A stretch of DNA of 5,184 bases from CAZTXD01 sp964617995 (GTDB taxonomy: Bacteria > Actinomycetota > Acidimicrobiia > Spongiisociales > ZC4RG35), in contig CAZTXD010000197.1 of assembly GCA_964617995.1 (NCBI GenBank), positions 1 to 5,184 of the forward strand, read 5' to 3'. The translations under genes were made by a program, and so were the position numbers. The notes below the pieces were generated by a model that ran no database searches, had not been told where the DNA came from, and worked only from the letters and a program-made list of their open reading frames with translations. This document shows, piece after piece, positions 1-5,184 of this stretch. How positions within the stretch are numbered: the stretch's first letter is position 1; every line of letters begins with the position of its first letter.

Positions 1-158
1 CGGGCCGGGCACTCGACGACCTCGACGGCCAGGTGGCCACCTTCTTCATCCTCGTGGTGGCCGCCGCCGAGGTCGTGGTGGGACTGGCGATCATCGTCTC
101 CATCTTCCGCCAGCGGGCCACCGCCTCCGTCGACGCCCTCTCGGACCTACGCGGATGA
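1..158 (+). CDS. nuoK: NADH-quinone oxidoreductase subunit K, C-terminal half (5' end outside window)
   Basis: Membrane subunit of complex I that forms part of the proton path next to the quinone module. The first complete codon is at 3, and 51 codons are visible before TGA at 156-158. The fragment reads DLDGQVATFFILVVAAAEVV and then a hydrophobic stretch, FRQR and a short polar tail ending DLRG, which is the family pattern of the third membrane helix and cytoplasmic end. The Glu in AAAE is followed by 28 residues, exactly as Glu72 is in the 100-residue E. coli NuoK, so the C-terminus has normal length. The first two helices, including the other key Glu (E. coli Glu36), lie upstream and cannot be checked. 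The stop overlaps the nuoL start as ATGA, which suggests coupled translation. Identity rests on the motif plus position directly before nuoL. Confidence 0.95.
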   Translation, partial: GRALDDLDGQVATFFILVVAAAEVVVGLAIIVSIFRQRATASVDALSDLRG

Positions 159-2044
159 CGTCACTCCTCTGGCTCGTCATCGCCCTGCCCCTGGCCGGTG
201 CCGTGTCCCTGCACTTCTTCGGCCGTCACCTGCGGGAGCCTCTCGCCGGCTGGGTGGCCACCGGCGCCATCGGCGGATCGTTCCTGGTGGCCGCGGTGGC
301 GGCGGTTCCCTTCTTCCGGGGCGTCGAGGTGCATGCCGAGCACCTGATGATCTGGGAATGGATGCCGGCGGTGGGAGCCGCCTTCGAGCTGCAATGGGAT
401 CCGCTCTCGGCGCTGATGACCCTGGTCGTGACCGGCGTGGGTGCGCTCATCCACCTGTTCGCCATCGGCTACATGCACGGCGACGAGCGCTTCGGGCGGT
501 TCTTCACCTACCTCAACCTGTTCGCCGCCTCCATGCTCACCCTGGTACTGGCCGGCAACTTCGCCATGCTGTTCGTCGGATGGGAGCTGGTGGGGCTCTG
601 CTCCTATCTGCTGATCGGTTTCTGGTTCACCCGGCCGACGGCATCGGCGGCGGCCAAGAAGGCGTTCATCGTCAACCGGATAGGCGACCTGGGCTTCATC
701 GTGGGACTGATGCTGGTCTTCGCCACGTTCGGCACGCTGTCGTTCACCGGTGTCTTCGAGCGGGTGGGAGACGAGCTCACCGCCGGGGTCGCCACCGCCG
801 TCGGGCTTCTGTTCCTGGTGGGGGCAGCCGGCAAGTCCGCCCAGGTGCCCCTCTACGTCTGGCTGCCCGACGCCATGGAGGGTCCCACACCGGTGTCGGC
901 GCTCATCCACGCCGCCACCATGGTCACAGCAGGCGTCTACCTGGTGGCGCGGTCGTCGCCGATCTTCGCCTCGGCTCCCGTGGCCTCGGGGGCAGTGGCG
1001 GTGATCGGAGCCATCACCGCCATCTGGGCGGCCTCGATCGCCCTCGCCCAGCGGGACATCAAGCGGGTCCTGGCCTACTCGACGGTCTCCCAGCTCGGAT
1101 ACATGTTCATGGGCGTGGGAGCCACCGCCTATGTGGCAGGGGTATTCCACCTGATGACCCATGCGTTCTTCAAGGCGCTGCTCTTCCTGGGAGCCGGTTC
1201 GGTCATCCATGCCATGGCCGACGAGCAGGACATGCACAAGATGGGCGGCCTCCTCAAGAGGATGCCGATCACCGGCGTCACCATGGCCGTCGCCACCGTG
1301 GCCATCGCCGGAATCCCGCCGCTGGCCGGGTTCTGGTCCAAGGATGAGATCCTCGGCTCCCTCTTCGCCCGGGGTGGCATGTTCGCCGTTCTGTGGGTCA
1401 TCGGGCTGGTAGCCGCCCTGATGACCGCCTTCTACATGGCCCGGCAGTGGGTGCTGGTGTTCTGGGGTGAGCCCCGCTGGGACGACGATGTCCACCCCCG
1501 CGAGTCGCCACGGACGATGACGATCCCCCTGATCGCCCTGGCAATACTGTCGGTGGTAGGCGGCCTCGTCAACACACCCTTCCGCTTCACGCTCGAGCAC
1601 TTCCTCGAGCCGGCCTTCGAAGGTGTGTCGCTCCAGCATCCCCCCGAGGGATGGCCGATGTTCGTCGTTCTGGCCGGGCTGGGCACGCTCGCCGGGGTGG
1701 CGGGAGCCGCCGCCGGCTGGCTCGCCTACAGCCGCCCACCACGGGCGTGGCGGCGATTCGAGCAGGGGTTCGGCAGGCTGTGGTCCGCCTGGGAGGAGGC
1801 CTACGGGGTCGATGACCTGTACGGCGCCGTCCTCGTGGCGCCCGGCCACAAGGCCGCCGAGGTCGCTGCTTTCACTGTCGACGGCCGGGGCATCGACGGT
1901 GCGGTGAACGCCACCGGTTGGTTGTTCCGCTGGTTGGGATCGGCCCTGCGGGGCTTCCAGACCGGATACGTTCGCAACTACGGCGCCGGCTTCGGTGCCG
2001 GTCTGCTGGTGCTGGTGATCTGGCTGCTGTGGAGGGGCCTGTGA
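155..2044 (+). CDS. nuoL: NADH-quinone oxidoreductase subunit L (distal antiporter-like proton-pumping subunit)
   Basis: Largest antiporter-like membrane subunit of complex I, at the far end of the proton-pumping arm; 629 aa against 613 in E. coli. The central half-channel residues are present: Glu144 in GWELVGLCSYLLIGFW, Arg175/Asp178 in NRIGD, Lys227 in GKSAQVPLYVWLPDAM, His252 in ALIHAATMV, Asp301/Lys303 in DIKRVLAYSTVSQLGY, His332/His336/Lys340 in HLMTHAFFKALLFLGAGSVIH, and Lys396-Asp397 in GFWSKDEIL. They match the E. coli positions with offsets of 0 to 3. After a membrane helix at about 501-524 there is a long amphipathic segment (about 540-600), then QTGYVRNY and a last helix (about 609-627). 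This is the lateral helix and terminal anchor typical of NuoL, and it argues against NuoM, NuoN or a short MrpD-type subunit. The start is the ATG overlapping the nuoK stop. No good Shine-Dalgarno is seen in front, so initiation probably depends on coupling to nuoK. Confidence 0.98.
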   Translation: MTSLLWLVIALPLAGAVSLHFFGRHLREPLAGWVATGAIGGSFLVAAVAAVPFFRGVEVHAEHLMIWEWMPAVGAAFELQWDPLSALMTLVVTGVGALIHLFAIGYMHGDERFGRFFTYLNLFAASMLTLVLAGNFAMLFVGWELVGLCSYLLIGFWFTRPTASAAAKKAFIVNRIGDLGFIVGLMLVFATFGTLSFTGVFERVGDELTAGVATAVGLLFLVGAAGKSAQVPLYVWLPDAMEGPTPVSALIHAATMVTAGVYLVARSSPIFASAPVASGAVAVIGAITAIWAASIALAQRDIKRVLAYSTVSQLGYMFMGVGATAYVAGVFHLMTHAFFKALLFLGAGSVIHAMADEQDMHKMGGLLKRMPITGVTMAVATVAIAGIPPLAGFWSKDEILGSLFARGGMFAVLWVIGLVAALMTAFYMARQWVLVFWGEPRWDDDVHPRESPRTMTIPLIALAILSVVGGLVNTPFRFTLEHFLEPAFEGVSLQHPPEGWPMFVVLAGLGTLAGVAGAAAGWLAYSRPPRAWRRFEQGFGRLWSAWEEAYGVDDLYGAVLVAPGHKAAEVAAFTVDGRGIDGAVNATGWLFRWLGSALRGFQTGYVRNYGAGFGAGLLVLVIWLLWRGL

Positions 2045-2046
2045 GG

Positions 2047-2063
2047 GCTCGCTCCGCTCGCGG
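2047..2063 (+). repeat. Short repeat in the nuoL-nuoM spacer
   Basis: The 31-nt spacer (2045-2075) holds two direct copies of GCTCGC (2047-2052 and 2056-2061) separated by TCC. The second copy also sits in a small inverted repeat, CCGC-TC-GCGG (2054-2063), whose two-base loop is too tight for all four pairs to form; three pairs with a four-base loop are possible. Such GC-rich runs are common by chance in this composition. No function can be assigned, and it directly precedes the nuoM ribosome binding site. Confidence 0.4.
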
Positions 2064-2064
2064 T

Positions 2065-2068
2065 GAGG
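2065..2068 (+). promoter_or_regulatory. Ribosome binding site of nuoM
   Basis: GAGG within GGTGAGGTG lies 7 nt before the ATG at 2076. It supports that ATG as the nuoM start rather than the GTG at 2063, which opens a different frame. Unlike the other junctions in the window, nuoM does not overlap the preceding gene and has its own site in the spacer. Confidence 0.65.
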
Positions 2069-2075
2069 TGCACTC

Positions 2076-3605
2076 ATGTTGAGTGGGCTCGTCTTGTTGC
2101 CGGCGGTGGGGGCGGCAGTGGTGCTATTGCTGCCGCGGCGTCGGCCGGAGCTCATCCTGCCGGTGGGGACGATGCTGGCGGTGCTGCCCCTGGGTCTGGC
2201 CGGGTATCTCTTCGCCGTGTTCGAGCCGGTGGCGGGGTACCAGTTCGTCGAGCAGGCAAACTGGTACGAACCGTGGGGGATCTCCTGGTACCTGGGCGTG
2301 GACGGCATATCCATGCCCCTGGTCGTGATGACGGCCCTGCTGGTGCCCATCGCCCTGGGCGCCTCGACGGCCATAACGACCCGCCGCAAGGAGTTCGTGG
2401 TCTACACGCTCCTGCTGGAGGCGGGCATGATCGGGGTGTTCCTGGCCCTCGACCTGTTCCTGTTCTTCGTGTTCTTCGAGGTGGTGCTGGTCCCCATGTA
2501 TTTCATCATCGGGATCTGGGGATCGGAGAGGCGCAAATACGCCGCCATCAAGTTCTTCCTCTACACCGCACTCGGGTCGGCGCTGATGCTGGCGGCGATC
2601 ATATCCCTGTCGGTCCTCCATGCCTCCCAGACGGGAAGCCCCAGCTTCGCCCTCGACGACCTGATGGGCCTGGAGCTGGCCTCGTCGACGGCCGGATGGC
2701 TCTTCGCCGGCTTCGCGCTGGCGTTTGCCATCAAGGTCCCGGTGTTCCCGTTCCACACCTGGCTTCCGGACGCTCACGTGGAAGCGCCCACCGCCGGGTC
2801 GGTGCTGCTGGCCGCTGTTCTCCTGAAGCTCGGCACCTACGGGCTGATGCGTTTCAACCTGGCCCTCTTCCCCCAGACATCGGTGGACTGGGTGCCGGTG
2901 CTGGCTGTGCTGGCGGTGGTCGGGGTCGTCTACGGGGCGGTGGTCGCCGTCGTCCAGCCCGATCTCAAGAAGCTGGTCGCCTACTCGTCGGTCTCGCACC
3001 TGGGCTTCATCGTGTTGGGTACTTTCGCCCTCACATCCGGGGGACTCCAGGGTGCGGTCATCCAGAACGTGAACCACGGGCTCACCACCGGGGCGCTGTT
3101 CCTCCTCGTGGGGATGATCTACGACCGCCGTCACACCAAGATGATCGAAGACTTCGGGGGCCTCCAGAAGGTCATGCCCGTCTATGCCGGTTTCTTCCTG
3201 TTCATGGCTTTCGCCTCGATCGGTCTTCCCGGTCTCAACGGCTTCGTGGGCGAGTTCCTCGTCCTGGTGGGCAGCTTCCCCAGTCTCCCCGTCTACACCA
3301 TCGTCGCCGCCACCGGGGTGGTGCTGGCCGCCATCTATCTGCTGTGGGCCTACGAGAGGGTCTTCACCGGCATCCCGGACAAGGAAGAGAACCGTGTCCT
3401 CTCCGACCTCTCGCCTCGGGAAATCGGTGTGTTGGCTCCCCTGGCGGTGCTGGTCCTGGTGCTCGGACTATATCCCAAGATCCTCCTGGACAAGATCGAG
3501 CCTTCGACGGAGGCGCTGTTGGATCACATCGAGGCCACCACCGACTACCGGGTGCCGGAGCCGGGCCGGCTGGGGGACGTATTCCTCGCAGGAGGTGACG
3601 GGTGA
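2076..3605 (+). CDS. nuoM: NADH-quinone oxidoreductase subunit M (middle antiporter-like proton-pumping subunit)
   Basis: Antiporter-like membrane subunit that sits between NuoN and NuoL in the complex I arm; 509 aa, close to E. coli NuoM. The N-terminal helix is followed by a loop ending in SWYLGVDGISMPLV (about 70-83), a NuoM hallmark. Key residues are Glu135 in FFVFFEVVLVPMYFIIGIWG, Lys220 in AFAIKVPVFPFHTWLPDAHVEAPT, Lys251 in LLKLGTYGLMRF, His308 in YSSVSHLGF, His334 in NVNHGLTTGALF and Glu393 in GFVGEF. The Lys220-Lys251 and Lys251-Glu393 distances (31 and 142) equal those of E. coli Lys234, Lys265 and Glu407. Glu in place of Lys in the twelfth helix is diagnostic of NuoM against NuoL and NuoN. 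The C-terminal 30-odd residues after the last helix are hydrophilic. The stop overlaps the nuoN start, and the nuoN ribosome binding site lies inside the last codons. No frameshift or internal stop is present. Confidence 0.98.
   Translation: MLSGLVLLPAVGAAVVLLLPRRRPELILPVGTMLAVLPLGLAGYLFAVFEPVAGYQFVEQANWYEPWGISWYLGVDGISMPLVVMTALLVPIALGASTAITTRRKEFVVYTLLLEAGMIGVFLALDLFLFFVFFEVVLVPMYFIIGIWGSERRKYAAIKFFLYTALGSALMLAAIISLSVLHASQTGSPSFALDDLMGLELASSTAGWLFAGFALAFAIKVPVFPFHTWLPDAHVEAPTAGSVLLAAVLLKLGTYGLMRFNLALFPQTSVDWVPVLAVLAVVGVVYGAVVAVVQPDLKKLVAYSSVSHLGFIVLGTFALTSGGLQGAVIQNVNHGLTTGALFLLVGMIYDRRHTKMIEDFGGLQKVMPVYAGFFLFMAFASIGLPGLNGFVGEFLVLVGSFPSLPVYTIVAATGVVLAAIYLLWAYERVFTGIPDKEENRVLSDLSPREIGVLAPLAVLVLVLGLYPKILLDKIEPSTEALLDHIEATTDYRVPEPGRLGDVFLAGGDG
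3591..3598 (+). promoter_or_regulatory. Strong ribosome binding site of nuoN, inside the end of nuoM
   Basis: GGAGGTGA is a perfect complement to the usual anti-Shine-Dalgarno end of 16S rRNA (UCACCUCC). It is coded within the last codons of nuoM (the GGDG end). From GGAGG the gap is 6 nt to GTG 3602 and 9 nt to ATG 3605, so it supports initiation at one of these two codons rather than at the duplicated pair at 3620/3623. It is the strongest such site in the window. Confidence 0.8.
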
Positions 3606-3637
3606 TGCTGCTGGCGCAGGTGATGCTGCTGGCGCAG
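3602..3637 (+). repeat. Perfect 18-bp tandem duplication at the start of nuoN
   Basis: GTGATGCTGCTGGCGCAG occurs twice head to tail (3602-3619 and 3620-3637) with no mismatch; the match extends one base on each side. The unit is a multiple of three, so the nuoN frame is kept and six residues are duplicated. The first copy begins exactly where nuoN starts and includes the nuoM TGA (3603-3605). The second copy supplies another GTG-ATG pair in frame but without its own strong Shine-Dalgarno. Confidence 0.95.
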
Positions 3638-5098
3638 GCGCCCATCCAGCCGCCGGTGATCTCATGGCTCGGGATCGCCCCCGAGTTGATCCTGGGCGTG
3701 GGGGCGGCGCTGGTGCTGTTGGTCGAGGTGCAATGGAAGCCGGCGCGAAAGACACTGGCCCGGCTGGCGGCGGCGGTGTTCGGCCTGGCCGCAGTCGCCT
3801 CCGTCGTCCTGCACCGGTTCATCGACGCCGGTGAGGGGATCGACACGCTGCTGCCGTTCGCCGGCATGATCGCCCTCGACCACTTCGGTGTGTTCGCCCG
3901 CTATGTCCTCCTCGCCTCCGCAGGTCTCGGTCTGGCGGCGGCGTGGCGGATGATCTCCGAGTCCGGAACCAGGGCCGCCGAGCTACTGGCGCTCATGCTG
4001 TTGGCCACCACCGGCTTCTCCCTGATGGCCATCTCCACCAACCTCGTGATGACCTTCCTCGGGCTGGAGGTCGGCTCCATCTCCCTCTACGTCCTCGCCG
4101 GGTTCGCCCGGGAGCGCACCGATTCCGACGAGGCGGCCATCAAGTACTTCCTGCTGGGCGCCTTCGCGTCGGCCATATTCGTCTACGGAGTCGCCCTGGT
4201 GTTCGCCGGCACCGGTGAGTTCAACCTCATCGCCGTGCGGCAGTACCTCACCGGTGTGATCGTGTTCGAGCCGGGCGTGATCCTGTTGGGTTTGGGCCTG
4301 GTCGTGGTGGGTTTGGCGTTCAAGGTGACGGCGGCGCCCTTCCATAGCTGGGCGCCCGACGTGTACCAGGGAGCTCCCGCCGGGGTGGTGGGGTTCATGG
4401 CGGCCGTCGCCAAGATCGGCGGGTTCGCGGCGCTCGTGCGCATCCTCGCGTCGGCCTTCCCGGCCATCGTCGACGATTGGGCGCCGGTGGTCGCCGGCGT
4501 GGCGGCGCTGTCGATGGTGCTCGGCTCGGTGCTGGCCATAGTCCAGGACGACGTACGGCGCCTGCTGGCCTACTCGGGGGTCGCCCACGCCGGGTTCATC
4601 CTCACCGGCGTCCTCTCCGGCGGTCGGGGCACCGCCGACGTGTGGTTCTACCTCGCTGTCTACACGGTGCAACTGGTGGCGGCCTTCGCGGTCGTGGCGG
4701 CCATCAGCGGCTCCTCGGGAACTCGCTCCGCTCTGGGTGACTACTCCGGCCTGGCCGAGCGGCAGCCGTACCTGGCGGGGACGTTCTCGGTGATCCTCCT
4801 GGGCATGGGTGGGCTGCCTCTCACCTCCGGGTTCGTGGCCAAATTCGGGGTCTTCACCGACGCCTGGTCGGCCGGGTTCGGCTGGGTGGTCATCGTCGGC
4901 CTCGTCGCCACGGTGGTGGCGTTCTTCCTGTATCTGCGGGTGATCGTCGTCATGTACATGGCCGAGGCCACCGACCGGGAAGCGGCTTCTCCCCTCACCA
5001 CCCGCTGGGTGCTGGGTATCGCCACCGCCGTCACCATCGTCTTCGGCGTGTACCCGGGACCGCTCCTGGACCTGGCCGCCACCGCCCTCCCCCTCTGA
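3602..5098 (+). CDS. nuoN: NADH-quinone oxidoreductase subunit N (proximal antiporter-like proton-pumping subunit)
   Basis: Antiporter-like membrane subunit nearest the quinone end of the complex I arm; 498 aa from GTG 3602 (497 from ATG 3605), against 485 in E. coli. Key residues are Glu156 in TFLGLEVGSISLYVLAGFAR, Lys241 in GLAFKVTAAPFHSWAPDVYQGAP, Lys271 in AVAKIGGFAALVR and Lys414 in GFVAKFGVF. They correspond to E. coli Glu133, Lys217, Lys247 and Lys395; the Lys241-Lys271 gap of 30 is identical. HSWAPDVYQGAP, LLAYSGVAHAGF and Lys rather than Glu in GFVAKF distinguish NuoN from NuoM. The start is ambiguous: GTG 3602 and ATG 3605 are adjacent codons behind the same strong ribosome binding site, and both overlap the nuoM stop (GTGATG). 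The first 12 residues are two copies of a six-residue unit (MMLLAQ, VMLLAQ) from an 18-bp DNA duplication. This is the last gene visible in the operon. Confidence 0.97.
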   Translation: MMLLAQVMLLAQAPIQPPVISWLGIAPELILGVGAALVLLVEVQWKPARKTLARLAAAVFGLAAVASVVLHRFIDAGEGIDTLLPFAGMIALDHFGVFARYVLLASAGLGLAAAWRMISESGTRAAELLALMLLATTGFSLMAISTNLVMTFLGLEVGSISLYVLAGFARERTDSDEAAIKYFLLGAFASAIFVYGVALVFAGTGEFNLIAVRQYLTGVIVFEPGVILLGLGLVVVGLAFKVTAAPFHSWAPDVYQGAPAGVVGFMAAVAKIGGFAALVRILASAFPAIVDDWAPVVAGVAALSMVLGSVLAIVQDDVRRLLAYSGVAHAGFILTGVLSGGRGTADVWFYLAVYTVQLVAAFAVVAAISGSSGTRSALGDYSGLAERQPYLAGTFSVILLGMGGLPLTSGFVAKFGVFTDAWSAGFGWVVIVGLVATVVAFFLYLRVIVVMYMAEATDREAASPLTTRWVLGIATAVTIVFGVYPGPLLDLAATALPL

Positions 5099-5111
5099 TC
5101 GATCCCGTTTT

Positions 5112-5160
5112 CGCGCATCGAATGCGCGCGATAGCGCGCCTTCGCTGCGCGCCCACGCGC
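5112..5160 (+). terminator. Hairpin cluster downstream of nuoN, possible terminator or palindromic repeat
   Basis: Fourteen bases after the nuoN stop begins a run of overlapping inverted repeats: CGCGCAT-CGA-ATGCGCG (5112-5128, 7 bp), GCGCGC-GATA-GCGCGC (5124-5139, 6 bp), GCGCGC-CTTCGCT-GCGCGC (5134-5152, 6 bp) and GCGC-CCAC-GCGC (5149-5160, 4 bp). Neighbouring stems share arms, so they are mutually exclusive. No T-tract follows on the + strand (the only TTTT, 5108-5111, precedes the stems) and none is placed for a minus-strand terminator. Position at the end of the operon suggests a U-less terminator or an mRNA-stabilising structure. A dispersed palindromic element is an alternative. The structure is seen in the sequence; the role is inferred. 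Confidence 0.4.
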
Positions 5161-5184
5161 TCGGGGGCGCCTAATCAGGGCGGG

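Noticed and set aside
161..2389. A 742-codon open frame on the minus strand opposite nuoL, longer than nuoL itself.
   Set aside because: Over nuoL its codons are in exact register with those of nuoL, so it stays open simply because nuoL uses no TTA, CTA or TCA codon after codon 3 (its stop is the complement of Ser3 TCA). The product is a low-complexity Gly/His/Arg/Glu/Gln-rich chain with no recognisable domain.
2124..3134. A 336-codon minus-strand open frame opposite nuoM.
   Set aside because: Its codons are in register with nuoM codons and its composition is the same Gly/His/Gln/Glu/Arg-rich shadow type seen opposite nuoL; no family is recognisable.
2063..3598. A 511-codon + strand open frame overlapping nearly all of nuoM in another frame.
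   Set aside because: The product is rich in Gly, Arg, Pro, His and Ala without membrane helices or motifs, as expected of an out-of-frame reading of GC-rich DNA. nuoM in the other frame has all family motifs.
155..5098. Mrp-type Na+/H+ antiporter or group 4 hydrogenase membrane module instead of complex I.
   Set aside because: MrpA/MrpD and hydrogenase subunits are homologous to NuoL/M/N, but the K-L-M-N order, the NuoL lateral helix with QTGYVRNY, and three distinct L, M and N paralogues identify complex I.
5099..5184. A small gene or the start of a new gene after nuoN.
   Set aside because: No start codon with a ribosome binding site and sustained frame is seen in these 86 nt; the region is dominated by inverted repeats.

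Overview
This window is the 3' end of an operon encoding respiratory complex I (NADH-quinone oxidoreductase, type I). All genes are on the + strand: the last half of nuoK (1-158), then complete nuoL (155-2044), nuoM (2076-3605) and nuoN (3602 or 3605-5098). The K-L-M-N order is the usual end of the 14-gene bacterial nuo cluster. The window closes with 86 nt of GC-rich, hairpin-forming sequence after nuoN, in which no gene is visible.

The DNA is very G+C rich (about two thirds by eye) with strong G/C preference at third codon positions. For example, nuoL uses no TTA, CTA or TCA codon after codon 3. Together with the protein character (such as the NuoN GLEVGSISLYVLAGF segment and the NuoL C-terminal QTGYVRNY motif), this suggests a high-GC bacterium, plausibly an actinomycetote. 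That assignment is an inference from general resemblance; no marker gene in the window fixes the taxon.

The four products are integral membrane subunits of the proton-pumping arm. NuoL, NuoM and NuoN are the three paralogous antiporter-like subunits, with NuoL most distal. NuoK is a small subunit near the junction with the quinone-binding module. Energy from quinone reduction is relayed along a chain of buried Glu/Lys/His residues through K, N, M and L. In all three antiporter-like proteins the key charged residues are present and the spacings match the E. coli proteins closely, so the genes look intact and functional. nuoK/nuoL share an ATGA overlap, nuoM/nuoN overlap by a few bases, and nuoL/nuoM are 31 nt apart, which fits one co-transcribed, translationally coupled unit. 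No promoter is visible and none is expected inside the operon.

I see no undescribed system here. The points worth a second look are small: a perfect 18-bp tandem duplication that doubles the start of nuoN, a nested hairpin cluster after nuoN, and a short repeat in the nuoL-nuoM spacer. No tRNA, rRNA, mobile element or CRISPR array was seen.
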